From Crocodylus rhombifer (lineage: Eukaryota; Chordata; Crocodylia; Crocodylidae), in contig JAVSML010018922.1 of assembly GCA_038503035.1 (NCBI GenBank), forward strand, positions 1 to 64,000: a stretch of DNA of 64,000 bases. The letters are read 5' to 3'. The position numbers were made by a program, and so were the translations under genes. Positions 1 to 26,489 of this stretch are shown here, piece by piece. The notes beneath the pieces are model-generated. The model was given only the letters and a program-made list of their open reading frames with translations, ran no database searches and had not been told where the DNA came from. Within the stretch, counting starts at the first letter, position 1. Each line of letters starts with the position of its first letter.

Positions 1-9
1 CCCCCCCAG

Positions 10-83
10 GTGATCGCCGTGTTCTGCTGTTTCGGGCTCTGGATCCCGCGCTCCATGATGGTGGTGGAAATGGCCATTGGCTC
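10..83 (+). CDS. SLC51A: SLC51A exon a (first in window)
   Basis: Begins after a C-rich tract ending in CAG and ends in phase 2 before GTGAGT. It encodes a membrane segment containing CCFGLWIPRSMMVVEMAIG. Confidence 0.93.
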
Positions 84-2429
84 GTGAGTGTCATGGGCAA
101 GGGCAATGCCGGCCAAGCCCGAGAGCTTGTGGGGGTCACCAGCTGGCTGCAGGGAGGGACGGAGGTGCTGGGGTATAGACAGAGGGGCCGGGAGACCCAG
201 GGGCAGGATGCTGGGGAGAACCTGTCTCGCCAGAGGCCCTCTGAGCAGCCGCATGTAGCTGGGGGCATGTGGGCAGCTGGTGCCACCAGGTTTTGGGGCT
301 GGGCGTGCCCCACACCAACCCCATCACGCCCCTCTGCCACCAGGTACTTCGCGCTGTGCTTCTACCTGCTGATGCTGATCATGGTGGAGGGCTTCGGCGG
401 GCCGGCGGCCGTGCTGCGGGCGCTGAAGGACACGCCGATGGTGATCAGCACCGGGCCCTGCTGCTGCTGCTGCCCCTGCTGCCCCCGCATCACCATGACC
501 AAGTACGTGGGGAGGCCACGGCACGGCCCACGAGCCAGGGCGAGACAGGCCCATACCCCAAGCCAGTCGATGGCAGCTCTGATGCCAGGAGCTAGTCCTG
601 CAGACCTGGTGGCCTTGCGGAGGCGAATGGCCTTTGCTGCTCTCAGCCCGCGCCTGGCTTCTTGCGTTTTTGCAAGGCTCTGGCATGCGGGCTCTCCACG
701 GGCATCGCTCTTTCCCTGTCACAGGAGGAAACTGAGGCTGCTGCTCCTGGGCTCTTTCCAGTACGCCTTCCTCAAGATAGCCGGTGTCTTCGTGGGGCTG
801 GCGCTGGCAGCCGACGGGAACTACGACCCGGCTGACGTGAGTGCCGCCGGTGGCGAAAGCACACAGGGTCCGGAGGCATCCAGCGCGGTGGGGCTGTGGT
901 AGCGTCTCGCTCCTCTGGTGCCTGTGGCTCCGTGCAGGGGGATCTGGCAGCAAGCTAGCTTCACCGGGGTGTTCCCTCGGTTGCTGAGCCACTGCCTCTC
1001 TCCCTCCCTCCTGGGCAGATCTCAGCGCAGAGCGTGTCCCTCTGGATCAACACCTTCCTGGGCGTCTCCACCATCTTTGGGCTGTGGGCGCTGGGCATCC
1101 TCTTCCGGCAGGCGAGGCTGCACTTGAAGGAGCAGAACATAGGGGCCAAGTTCGCCTGCTTCCAGGTACCGGTGACGGAGGGGTGCTGTGCTCCCCGTGG
1201 CATGCTCTGCACCCCTCGCATGGCTCAGCTGCCTTCTACTCTCCTTCCTCCTCCCTTATCTACGGTGGTGACTCTTAGATTACCTTTCTCCCCATGAGCT
1301 GGCTGTCTGCCCACCTCAAACCACTCCCCGAAGCTACCTCTGCATCTTGAGGAGCACAGGGCTGGAATGGGCTACAGGCCAGTGGCATTGCTAAGGGAGA
1401 TGCTGTTTGCCTCTCCACGCCCCTGCCACTTACCCCACGGGCACGCTGGGCAGACACAACACAGCTGCCGAGGGCAAGTGCCTTCAGGGGCGTGGGGAGC
1501 TAGTTGCATGGAGGATGCACAGAAATGGGGGAGAAACTGGTCTCGCGGGAGGAGTTGGGTGTGATCCAGGTCAGACAAAGGCTGCCCAACCCAGCTGGCA
1601 GCGACTGCAGCTGTGTGGCCAGAGCCCCTGGAGTGGTCCTGCCACGCGTTTAAGGAACGATGGAAACCAGCCACAACAATAGTTCACGTTTCCGTGCAAC
1701 GTCTTTGTGTCTGGTTTCCAACCAATCCCCTGAGTGCATGGCCATGTTATCATTTGGGATGTGATGAATAGACTAATTGTGCCTCAAGTGTAATGTCTGC
1801 CGGAGCCAAAGAGGCTAAGGTGGAGCGACAAACCTGAGCAGCTACCCCAGTACCGCCATCACGGGTCAGTCATGTCCAGCTGGTCTAATAGCACCATGCC
1901 TCTGCTGGCCCACGGGCACCATCCCTGGGGAACGCAGCCGACAAAGGGGGGAAGGTGGACTGGGGTTTGCCCCATCTTCCCAAGAGGTGTGAATGGCTTT
2001 CTCCTGCACTGATCGACCCCCTCCAAGCCTGCTGCTAACTGCTCCCAACTTTCTCATGGTAGTCGCTGCTCATCCTGACCGCGCTGCAGCCCTCCATCTT
2101 CAGCGTCTTGGCTAACGGTGGCCAGATCGCCTGCGCCCCTCCGTTCTCCTCCAAGGCCAGATCCCAGCGTGAGTAGGGGGCAGGACCAGGCAGAACGCGA
2201 AACCCAGCTGCTTGCAGCAGGGAAACAAGGGAGCGAATGTCTGGTGCTGAGATATGCCATTAACTCCTTTTTTTTTAACCTTCGCTTTGCAGATATGAAC
2301 ATGCAGCTGCTGGTCCTGCAGACCTTCCTCATGACGGTGCTGACGCGGATGTACTACCGAAAGAGGGACGACAAGCCGGGCTATGAGCCTTTCGGCCCGG
2401 TGGAGGCGGACAGCGACATCAAAGTCTAA
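10..2429 (+). CDS. SLC51A: SLC51A (organic solute transporter alpha), 3' six coding exons, 5' part outside the window
   Basis: SLC51A pairs with SLC51B to form the basolateral bile acid and steroid transporter of intestine, liver and kidney. Six exons join in frame: 10-83, 344-502, 725-836, 1019-1165, 2063-2168 and 2293-2429. They give 244 residues plus a stop, matching about residue 98 to the end of the 340-residue human protein. Family hallmarks seen are CCFGLWIPRS, LMVEGFGG-type sequence (here LMLIMVEGFGG), the cysteine cluster CCCCCPCCP, FQYAFLK, LWINTFLGVST, QARLHL, LQPSIFSVLANGGQIAC and TFLMTVLTRMYYR. All junctions use GT-AG. The cysteine cluster is known in the family and is thought to be palmitoylated. 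Hydrophobic segments agree with the C-terminal part of a seven-helix protein. The first exon begins after an AG at position 9, so earlier exons lie left of the window. The gene converges with PCYT1A. Confidence 0.97.
344..502 (+). CDS. SLC51A: SLC51A exon b, cysteine-cluster exon
   Basis: Acceptor CCACCAG and donor GTACGT, with phase 2 at both ends. It encodes a helix (FYLLMLIMVEGFGG) and the cytosolic cysteine run CCCCCPCCP. The DNA is GC-rich, with a short run of TGC triplets. Confidence 0.95.
725..836 (+). CDS. SLC51A: SLC51A exon c
   Basis: Acceptor CACAG and donor GTGAGT. Enters in phase 2 and leaves in phase 0. It encodes LLLLGSFQYAFLKIAGVFVG and the loop DGNYDPAD. Confidence 0.95.
1019..1165 (+). 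CDS. SLC51A: SLC51A exon d
   Basis: Exactly 49 codons in phase 0, between GGGCAG and GTACCG. It encodes SLWINTFLGVSTIFGLW and RQARLHLKEQNIGAKFACFQ. Confidence 0.95.
2063..2168 (+). CDS. SLC51A: SLC51A exon e
   Basis: Acceptor GGTAG and donor GTGAGT, from phase 0 to phase 1. It encodes the conserved helix ILTALQPSIFSVLANGGQIA. Confidence 0.95.
2293..2429 (+). CDS. SLC51A: SLC51A terminal coding exon
   Basis: Acceptor TTTGCAG in phase 1; the stop TAA is at 2427-2429. It encodes LQTFLMTVLTRMYYRKRDDK and an acidic tail ending SDIKV. Confidence 0.96.
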
Positions 2430-2689
2430 GCCAGAAGTGAACGTGAACTTGTGAAAGGCAGGCGAGCCTATGGCACGAGGTGTGCCCACCTGAATGCCCC
2501 CTCTGCAGGGTCCCTGCGACGCAAGCCCTATTTCCCCCAGAACTGGCCTGAAGCCCCCTTGGGAGGGGGATGCAGAGTCTGTGCTGATACAGAAGCACCT
2601 GAAACCCAGAGGGCTTGAACCAAAGCTCTTCTGGTCTCAGCTGGGGCTTTATGCGTAACGTGCCTCGCACACTCTGTCACTGAGCACAG

Positions 2690-2695
2690 AATAAA
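2690..2695 (+). terminator. SLC51A: SLC51A poly(A) signal
   Basis: AATAAA lies 261 bases after the stop codon, followed by a GT-rich stretch. This gives a 3' UTR of about 280 bases. Confidence 0.75.
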
Positions 2696-2715
2696 AGGGC
2701 TTTGGCACTTCTGCT

Positions 2716-5700
2716 ATGGTCATCGGTGTTGCTTCCTGGAGTCACTTAACGAGCCCCTTGTGGCACAGCTCAGCCGTGGGGTCCTAGGGATGCCTCAGCT
2801 CCCGTCTGGGGATATTATAAGGCTATGACCACATGGATTAGTAGCGAGGCAGCACTGACCACACAGCAGCTGCTCATGTGTGTCCGCTCTGACCCTGCAG
2901 TAAGTTAAATGCCAGAATGGAAGAGGGATAAATGAAGCAGCAAGGGATATGTTGCTGTGGTTTAGCCTCTGCTTAACGCAGGGTAGGAGCAGACACACTT
3001 AATAGCTAACGGTGAGCAGATGAAATGCAGTCGCTCCCCCATCGGCTCCATCTGTCCAGCTCCTTTTACAGTACACAGGACAATCCATGCCCTACACGGT
3101 TAGTCGGAGGCTGAACAAAACCAGCGCAGGCCCAGTCCAGCCCATTAGGAAGCAGTGTTACCAGCTGCCCTGATGTGAGCAGCGAAGACACAAACATCTG
3201 CCACTGCCCTGGAATTAGTCACCCAGGGAGCCCCACCTGCTTCAGCAACGTGGGCCTTCGTGGAGGCGACTGGCGAGCTTTCTCAGGCTGCAGAGTCAGC
3301 GGCAAAGCTGAGAAGAACCAGACCCCCTGGGCTGTAGCAGGTGTTTTCCGCTGCCCGCATTTCAGCAAGTGACACAGAAGGCACGTTCCCTCTGCTTTGT
3401 GGAACGTGCCAGCAGTCTGGGACTAAATCAGACCCCCCCCGGACCGCAAACCCCTGGACAGCAGCAGGAGGGAGGAAACTGGTAAAAAATAAATAAAGTG
3501 TCATTAACCCAGTTCTTGGTCAATCCCAGCTTTGCACCAAGGAGGGGCAAGGCTATGGAAAGCTAGGGCTGACAGGCCTTTGTTAAAGGGTTGCAGAAGA
3601 GAGCAAAACTGTGACCACTGAGGAAGCCGAAGGAGGTGTCAGAGGCGGAGGGGTTGGGTAAAATTACTTCCGTGTTTATTGGGCTAAACATAAAAGTCAG
3701 AAACCAACTCAAGAATAAGCCAGTGATGCACACATGGAAACCGAGATGGCGAACACTGATCGAGAAAGGGACATCCCCTGGCTGCGGAGACGTGACTGGC
3801 GAGAGAAGCCGCCCGCCCCCTCGTGTGGACCCAGCGTGGCAGCAGACCTCGGCTAGGCTGCCACAACCCGTGAGGGGCTCCAGCACTGGGATCCCCAGGC
3901 TGTTTAATCCATGTCGCCTCCTGGCTCCCCTGTGATGGCGATGCTTCAGTGAGCGGAGGTGAAGTTAAACAATCCAGAACTTAAAATGTGGATGCCAACA
4001 CATCCCTTTTGTGCATTTTGGAAACCGCCCCCCTCCCAAAAAAACCCAACCTAAACCAATGAGCGCTCTCTCAGAGAAGAAAACCAAACCGTTGCTCTGA
4101 CACCTTGCAAGCGGCTGTATTTTGGAGAACCTGTTTGGTTCACTGGAAAAAGACAAAACCTGGGACAAACGATAACCCCACTGTGATTAGTTACAAGGTT
4201 GTCCAGTTCCACGCGGTTCGTTAGACTCCTACGATGACACGTTGCTGGAGACGTTACCAACAGATGTGCCTTTCGAGGACATGAGCAGCAGCACTGGGGA
4301 ATGGGACTGCGTGCATCTGAGAAAGCTCTTTATCTGTGCACTGAGCTGAATGAGGGACAAGCCAGGCCCGGGGGCTGCGCTCAAAGGCAGTACGTCCAAT
4401 GAGAAAGTCTCCTGCACCGACGAGCAAGGGATGCATCCGGGCTCCCCACAGAACGATCCCCGCTTCTGCATGTCCCAGATATACCGGGATGGAGAAGGGC
4501 ACAGTCACCGAGGAGGTGGGAGAAAAACGCACCCTGGAACGTAAACCCTACTGACGGGTGCTTGGAGGAAAAGGGGATGGAGCCTCCCAGGGCTCGGGTC
4601 TGGGGTCACTGTGAGGGATTAACGGAGGACAGATGTATTCTGCTTCCTTTCACCCAGCTTACAGAGCCTTCTTCTGAAACCCAATCTACATGCCACTGGG
4701 TGTCAAAAGATCACAGCCGCACAGCTGAAGCAATTTTGCCTTCAGTTCAGTTCAATCATCTAGTGTTCCTGCCACGGCCATCCTCCCTGCCCACCTGAAC
4801 ACCCTTTGCGAGGGTTTGCTTTCAAAGCTGACAGCATTGGGCTGCAGATCAGGGCTGGCCCGATGCTGTCCTCTTGTGCTGTTGCAGCAAGGGACTCCTA
4901 TGGATGACATGGCACTACTTTCCATCTGAATACTGCAGAGGTGCCTGGGAGATGGCTCTCCACTGCAGGGCGCAGGTCTGGATCCGCTTCCTTCTCCTTT
5001 GCCACTCTGTAGTGTTCGGCTAACCAGCCTCGTGTGACAAGCTGTGGAAGAGGCTGCATGCAGTCAAGGTAGAGCTTGAACAGCTCTGAACAAAATGTAT
5101 GAGGTAACGCAGTGGGAAACCCAGCCTGTCTCTTCTGCAGCTCAGCGCATTGCAGGTTTGGCACAGTGAGGGTGTTGCCTCTGCCCGTCTCACAGCACCA
5201 GACGTGAAAGGTGCCAGGCAAACGGTGAGATGATGCCGTTTCAGTACATGCCACATTAAGCATGGGGAACTGAGCGTCCATCTCCATGTGCAAAGTGCAA
5301 GGGGGAAATGAGGGGTGTTGGTGACCAATGGCGTTGCTAAATCCAGCTGTGTGGATCCTGGGCACACAGGGCCTTGCGGAGGCCAGGATGCTGGTGGGCT
5401 GCCTTGGGAGCGGGCTGACATCAGAAACAGTCACTAGTAGTGAAAGAATACTGCTGCCCACCCTGCGCCTGGTGACGGCCAGGCCCTACGCTGCCCGCAC
5501 CCCAAACTGTGCCATCAGCTGGGGATATCACCTATGGACTCTAGTGTCTACTAAGGGAGGCGGGGGAAATACGTCGGCATTAAACACCCTGTGCTTTTCG
5601 GTCATGCAGATACTGAAGAATGAAAAGTAATGTGCTTCCTTCCATCTTGCGGCTGGAAATGAAACAACGGTTCCGCTGCAGCAGCTCAGCACGTGCCCAA

Positions 5701-6250
5701 GCGTAAAATCCAGCTGGTGTTTCAGGCAGCCAAAAGCTTTCCCTTGCTTCAGTGGAACTACATGGATGAAGGTGCACATGTCTGACCCGACACGGTGGGG
5801 AGGAACCGTCCATACAAAGCTCCACAACAGCAGCATGAAGAACAGCATGACAGATGGAGGAAGGCTAGCCCCTTTGAAGACAAGGATGGTCCGGTTCGAC
5901 AGAAGCCTCTTTCTGCGGACAATGGCTCTAGTGTCTGTCTGTCATTTCCTTGGACCAGTCACCCCAAATTTGGAAAAGGCCTGTCCCTTGGCTCTTGAGA
6001 CTCTACCCTGGCCTCATCCTCAGCTTCCCAGCACCAGGGCACTCTGCTCAGGGGACTCTTTCTGAATGGGAGATGCTAGGACAAACACCAGCAGAAAAAA
6101 CCCACACGTGGGAGATTCACAGCCGACTCTGCTGTCCAGACGGCTCCTGGTTTAGAGAGAAGCCTGCTGGGACCACGACCTGCCTGCCCAAGTCATCCCC
6201 GTGGGAGCTCGCAGATGGCACAGCTACAGATGCTGCTTAGTAGCAAGGGA
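2716..6250. other. Intergenic, between convergent SLC51A and PCYT1A
   Basis: No coding exon is recognised. Open frames here are short, overlap on both strands and have no family features. An alternative distal poly(A) signal for PCYT1A (TTTATT on the + strand, 3675-3680) lies in this stretch. The rest shows no clear repeat family to me. Confidence 0.5.
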
Positions 6251-6272
6251 CATTCAAAGCTCAACACAGACG

Positions 6273-6278
6273 TTTATT
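6273..6278 (-). terminator. PCYT1A: Candidate PCYT1A poly(A) signal
   Basis: TTTATT on the + strand reads AATAAA on the - strand, 1.26 kb after the PCYT1A stop. A TGTGTTG element follows within 15 bases. A 1.3 kb 3' UTR is plausible for this gene. A second AATAAA at 3675-3680 would give a much longer UTR. Confidence 0.5.
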
Positions 6279-7541
6279 ACGGACTTGATGGCAATACGTC
6301 ACGGGACAGACTGGGCAGCGAGCAGGTTGGGGCCGAGCAATTAAAACCCGAAGAGGAGTGGTTTGCTCTGAGGCTATTTCAGGGCCCCGCCAAAGCAGTC
6401 GGGAGGCCATGCACCTGTATTTAAGGTGCAGCTGATTTAACACTGATATGAAGCTGCCGCTGGGAGAAAATGTGCCCTGCACCTGTTTGATGTCAGAGAA
6501 TGGCCCCTCACCAGCCCAAGGGCTTTTTTACAGTTGTGGCTTCATCACACAGGTATGAAAGACGGATCCCTGCCTCTCCACATGCGGTAATTTAAACACA
6601 GAGACACATGAGGGAGGGGGGAAGGCAGAAGCAAACAGCTTGCATCTTCTAGCTGGGCTCACATGCACACAAGACGACACAGCAGGCGTCCTGGAAGAAA
6701 AATTAATGCTCTTCTCACAATGGCTGGGCAGGGGTGATCAAGTTCTTAGCTTGGGATTCAGCAATCCTCCCAGAGACATGCCTGATTAAACAATCCCTGA
6801 AGGCCTTTCCCCCTGGCTTTGGCAGCCAGCCTTCAAACAGTGAATGGTGAGCTGACTAGGCTTGTGCTATGCTACAGAGCGTGGCCACATCTGTCCTGCA
6901 GCGTCTTCTAACCTGGCCCTGTCCCCACACAAGAGGCACCGCAAGAGTGCTCAGACCTCTGTGCCACGTGACTAGGACAGGCTGGGAACAGCAGCTAAGA
7001 GAAGCAAGAGCTTTTCTGAGACATGGGGAGTTCCTGGTGCAGCACAGACATCCCTACACAATTAAAAAAAGAGAGCATTTCCCCCACACTCCTGCTCTTG
7101 GCACCGTCTCCCAGGCTGAGGAGCATGGACAGCCACGACCCAAGGGACTCAGCAGCCAGGCCGGCTGCTACCCGGGGGCAACAGAAGACTGCGGTGGGTC
7201 AGAGAATAGACCCCAGCTCTTCTCCCCATGCCCGCTGCGCCCAGCAGAGGTTAACAGGGGCAAGCCCTAGAGCCAGCCTGTGATTAAAAGAATACCCTTA
7301 TTTTTTTCTCTTAAATAAAATCTTTCCCCCTGGAAACCACTGGGACGTAAACAATAAAAAGGGGTGTGGGGAGGTGAGAATGTGCTTCCAGGGCAGTAGC
7401 CCGTTCTCAGAGCAGGCGAAGCCCCCACCTGCCATCAGCCCCGCCTGTGCCTATCGCGCTCCTGCTCAGCTGTGAAGCCCCCGTCGGGGTTAGAGTTGGG
7501 ATCGGACGAGGCATGACGAGCAGCCAGCCCCCGCCGGCCAC

Positions 7542-21625
<14,084 letters not shown>

Positions 21626-21661
21626 CTTCTTGGACGTGCCTGGCACGTCGATTGGAGAGAC

Positions 21662-24600
21662 CTAGAAGAATGATAAAGAAGGGGAATAGAACTGATACTT
21701 CCCTGAGGGAGCGCTGAGAGACTGGTCAATAAAGGGCACTGGATGCAGAAGGTCAGCCCAAAGACACAGCCATCTAAACACAGGACTAAGCCAGTGTATT
21801 TGGCATCGGCTGTTAGACCATTTTGACAAACAGTGCTTGAAGGGAATGTTGAATCATGGCTCCCTGTAAAGACCTGCTCATGAACTGACCCTTGACCAGG
21901 GAAGCAACAGCTGGCTCTCAGCTGCCCAAGTCACTAACTTATGGCTCGCGCTCTACTTACACCTTGGCACATGAGAGGGACAAGGGAAAAATCCCACTCC
22001 AGCTCCCACAAGAGTTAAAAGTGTGGAGCTGCTAATGTTGGGATTGACAGAGCCTGATTTCCTCCATGATGTGCCCGTGAAAAGTGGGGTAAGCTCCCAG
22101 CTTGCACTTCTGTGCTGCCTTTGGTCAGAGAAGCTGATCAGACACCCCCCAGTAAAGGCCTGCCAAATCCTAGCACTCTGTGGATTGAGAAATCCTCCCC
22201 ACCCACATGCCACAGGTGTGCTGTGACAGATGATGGGTGTGTCTCGGCTCTGGCCGGCAGACAAACACGCCACGCAGCAGAGAACAGGCCACGTCACAGG
22301 CAACCTTTTCTCCTACTCCCCTTCCCCCATCCGAAGCATTTAACAGCGTCTCGATTATGTCAGAGCTCTGGTGCCCCATGACCCTCCTGTGTGATCACCA
22401 GTAAGATCAGATAGGGAGGCCTCCACAGGCAGAGCTAGAGAAGGGGCACGTGGGCAGCACTGCTCGCCTGGCACTTGGGAGTGTTTCCAACTAATGCATG
22501 GAGCAGTGCTTCAGAATAAGCAGGACAGGCAGCCCTTGGCAGCCTCCCCTGCTGTAATAATATGTGCCTAGCTTATGTCACATCAAGACTAAAAATGGCT
22601 GAGGAGGTTTTGGACAGCAAGCGCGGCGGCCTCCGGACAGAAAGGGACTGAGGTCTGTCCAAGGCCTGTTCTTGGGCTATTATGCATGGTCCAGAGCAGA
22701 AGAGAAGGAGGGAGTTCAGAGAAGCTGAGACAATCAGGGGGCTGGAGGAACACACCAGGTAGCAGGGAATGAAACAGTGCAGGAAGAGCAATGAATACCA
22801 GCAACAGAAAACAAGGGATCAGAACAGTGCAAAGGGAGACCGCAAGGCTTAACAAGACAAAGTTAATGGGGTAACCCAGATGAAGCATGAGGAAAAAGTC
22901 CATAGCAGTGAGATTTCCATCATCCAGTAAGTAGCGGCAGCCTTGTTCTATGGGACCAGACCAGCCAAGGTGCTGGGAAGTCCTGTCAATCTTGAACTGT
23001 CAATGAGCGGGTGCCCCTCGCTCTTCGCTACTCAAGTCCCTTCTACAGTCCTGGTGCGTTACTTCTGGCAAATGCTCGTTCTGGGAAGGGACTGACTATT
23101 TCATAGCACTGGCATGCTACAGAAAGCAGCAATCAGCCCCCTTCAAAAAGTTTGCAACCTGGGGCCTTGGCTCAGCAAACACTTGTGCATGCTGGACTCA
23201 AAGCCTGAAGGTAATTCTGACTTTAAAAGACCTTTCTGTGAAGACACTACTGTGCCTGGGGAAGCTATCCACAGCACAGACCAGCAGAAGGGAACACACT
23301 CTTCCCCTGTTCCACCAAGCAAGATCGCCCAGCCCCCACTTCAGTATCAAGGATCATTTCACTGGTGCTGCCTCATCAAGCAGTGCCCAGCTCATGCACG
23401 CCAGCGACTCTGGGCTACGGTTCAAGCTAACGGACATGACTGGAGATCAGCCGAGATGGTCTTCCATATGTTCTGATACTCTGCTTCGCTGATGCCACAT
23501 TGACAGGGATGAAGGAGGTGACTGAGCAGACGATCTGGACAGCTGATACAATAATCCCAGCTGGGGAAGACAAGTCACTGGTTTACTCCCAGGCATGCTT
23601 TTAACTTTCCTGGCAGGCAGCCGGAGCAAGTCATAAGAATGATGGATTGGCTAGGCTGCTAACCCGCACACCCCTTTCCAACACCAGCGGGAGGACTGTA
23701 ACAGGAACCCCCATCAGGATGAATCCGAAAGATCCCAGCTTGCTGCACTGCAGCCAAAATGCATAGTGATTATGCCCTCTCCTACGACACCGGGAAAGCT
23801 CTGCTGCCAGAAGAAAAGATTATGGTAGGGCCAGGAACCATCTCCTCTTCTAGTACAGGATGATGCAGAGGGAACCACCATCCAAGTTCTGCTGTAACAC
23901 CTACAGCAATAACCTCCCCGATTCTTCCCCCCACAACTACCAACTCCTCCTCTCCACTCAGTTGATCCACCTTCTCCCTCTCGCTGGGCTCCCTTCGTTC
24001 TCTGCTTTACTACAGGAGCTTGTTGTGACAGGGCCTGTCTGCTGGTGAAGGGGCTGTGCTTGCTTGAAGCTTGAGAAATACTCTGCTTTACGGGGTAGTA
24101 GTGATACATGCCAGCTGCAATGATGCCAAGGGCCATATTCACTCCTGCCTAACCTACAGCAAAGCAGATGTAGATCAAAGCTTGGAGAAAACCTCCTGCA
24201 AGAACAGCATGACAGCGCAATGAGCTGCCTAAAGAATCTGCAGTCTTCATCCTTGGCAGGTAGGCCTCTGTCTAGGCTGAACAGCAAGCACTCTCAGTGC
24301 AGGGAGCCAAGCAGGATGACTCCCACTGATTTCAGTGCTGTGAAATCAGTGGGAGCCTTTCTGCGATTTCCAGGGGGGCTGGACTGGGCACCAGAAGAGC
24401 AAGCCCAGCTCTAACAGGTGCTAAAACGAGAGCAGGTACAAGCCTGAAGAAAGTCCAACCACCCACCGCTACCCCCACGGCCAAGGGTTGTCCATCCCCA
24501 GGAACCCACCTATGTGGAACAAGCACTTATCACCGATCTGGAAGCTCCTGCACTGAAAAGCATCTCTGGGATGCTTTAACCTTCTGCTATTTATACCCCA

Positions 24601-25680
24601 CAGACTGAAATAGCCCCAGGACCGATCAGTGACTGCCAGCAGGATTCAACCCCTTCAGCACCAGCTCAGCACAGGCTTGAACATGTTACTTCCCGAATGC
24701 TCAAAGCCCCCTGTCCCGCAGCCGATCACACCTGCAGCAAGTTGGGGTTCACTCCAAAAGCTTGTTTGAGAAATTCAAGCGGGCATGGCCCCAAGGAAGA
24801 ACTCGTCTGCAGGCAGTCGCTGTGGCTCTGGATGAGTGGGGCTTTCCCCAGTGCTGGGGAATCTGCTCAGCTCAGACAAGAGCAGCAAGGTTAACAACAG
24901 ATCCAATAGATCCAGTGCTGGGGGCTTCATTTCTGAGTTCCCGTCTCTTGTTTTCTCGGGCTAAAATGCATTTGGCCCCAGAGAAAGGCATGAAGCACCT
25001 TGCGCTGCTGTCCAATGAGCCCACCTCTTGGCAGGAGAGCTTGAGACAACTTGAAGGGGTCAGGATCTCCAGTGAGAACACGCCCTGCCCCTGCTCAGAC
25101 CAGGCCAGCGCTGTGTTCAGGCTCCAGAAGATGCAAGAGCAGAGAGAGGAAAAGAGGGAATTCCCCCGGCCGGGAGCCTCCCGAAAGCCGGGGCAATGCC
25201 CCGAGACCGCAGAGATTCCAGGCTGGAGGGAGTAAAGAGACCCACCCCATGACCCTGGAGGAGCGCTGGATTGCCTAGAGCGGGCAACGCCTCGAATTAA
25301 CCTTCAGCAAGTGCCCGGGGAGCAGGACCCTGCTGCCCGGGTCCGGCTCCTCTTCGGGAACCGGTGCCCCAGGCTGCCCTGGAAGCGGGACCAGTCCCAA
25401 TTCCCGACCTCGAGGGCCCATTCATTCCCAGGCGGTGGATCCGCGCCGCCGCCCGAAGCATTCCTGAACGCCGGACGTGGACGTCTGGGGGCCTGAGCGC
25501 GCCCCGAAGTTCAGCGGCTCTGCATACCGCAGTACAGGCCCCCGCCACCCCGGGGGGTCGCCCCGCTCCAGCAAAGCAGCATACGCGCCCCAGCCCCCCA
25601 TGACCCGCAACGTGACGGCGGTGCCAGCACGGGGGGGCCGGCCCCGGACGCCCGCCACCCCGACGCGCCCCGGCTCTGAC
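21662..25680 (-). other. PCYT1A intron 1
   Basis: About 4 kb between the presumed non-coding exon 1 and exon 2. It contains a 15-bp perfect inverted repeat at 24320-24355 and no recognisable exon or clear transposon. Hydrophobic - strand frames at 22573-22903 look like chance. Confidence 0.5.
24320..24355. repeat. 15-bp perfect inverted repeat
   Basis: CTCCCACTGATTTCA and its exact reverse complement, separated by six bases. Confidence 0.8.
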
Positions 25681-25860
25681 CTGCTCCTCGGCACTCGGCT
25701 CCGCTCCCGCCCGCACCGGAAGTGCCCGGCCCCGCCGGAACGGACCGCGACGTCCGCAGTCGCCCCGCCCCCAGCAACCGCCGCCGCGCGCGCGCGGGTT
25801 CCGCCCCCTCCCCCGCCGCCACGGGAGGCGGGGTTAGTAGCGTAGGCCGGGCCCGGGGAC
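25280..25860 (-). promoter_or_regulatory. PCYT1A: CpG island and promoter of PCYT1A, with presumed non-coding exon 1
   Basis: Very GC- and CpG-rich DNA lies upstream of the first coding exon. A good - strand donor (GAGCAG|GTCAGA) ends a presumed non-coding exon at 25681. A CCGGAAGTG ETS-type site is at 25716-25724. No TATA box is visible, as expected for a housekeeping gene. Confidence 0.7.
25716..25724 (+). promoter_or_regulatory. PCYT1A: ETS-family site in the PCYT1A promoter
   Basis: CCGGAAGTG matches the GABP/ETS consensus and sits near the presumed transcription start. Confidence 0.5.
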
Positions 25861-25884
25861 CCTGCAAGGGCCCCGGGGGGCGGG

Positions 25885-26275
25885 GGGACCGTAAAATAAC
25901 AGGGGGACTCCACAATAACACGGGATGGGGACCCCATAACAAGACCCGGCGGGAGGGGCTGGAGACCCCATGGGGTGAAGACCCTACAACAACACCACAC
26001 GAGCGGAGACCCTAAAATAACACCTGGGGGAAACCCTAAAATAATGGGGGGACGGGACTCTGCAATAACACTAGGGGCAGACCCTAAAATAAAGGGGGGA
26101 CCCTACAATGGCATGGGGGAGACCCTATAAAAACACCTGGGGGACCCTAAAATAACGGGGGAGACCTTGCAATAACAGCCTGCCGGAGACCTTAAAATAA
26201 CGGGGGGCGGGGCTGAAGACCCTACAACAATAACACAGGGGGAGACCCTACAATAACACAGGGCAGGGGGAGATG
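25885..26275. repeat. Minisatellite, core GACCCTAMAATAACA
   Basis: Roughly 15 or more copies of a core like GACCCTACAATAACA are separated by G-rich spacers of variable length. The array lies between the PCYT1A CpG island and the coding exon at 26.5 kb. Confidence 0.85.
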
Positions 26276-26489
26276 TGGTCAGGTCAGCACACCCAGCTTC
26301 ACGGCCTGTGCTCAGCCTGCAGGGTGTTGTTGCAGGGTTGTGGGGCAGCCCTCGGGCATGACCCAGGGCACGGGCAGTGGGGGGCTGCAGGAGCCGCCCC
26401 CCCGGTGCCCCTGAGCTCGGGGTTAGGGGTATCAGCAGCTGCTGGCGGGGGGCGTTGAGCTCCGTCCCCTTTAGCAGCGGGGGAGTTAC

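Noticed and set aside
84..902. Long + strand open frame across SLC51A introns
   Set aside because: It reads through clear donor and acceptor sites; only the exon parts match SLC51A.
22573..22903. Hydrophobic - strand frames in PCYT1A intron 1
   Set aside because: Low-complexity CT-rich composition; no family features.
25422..26000. 192-residue - strand frame in the CpG island
   Set aside because: High GC removes stops; the translation is low-complexity and runs into the minisatellite.
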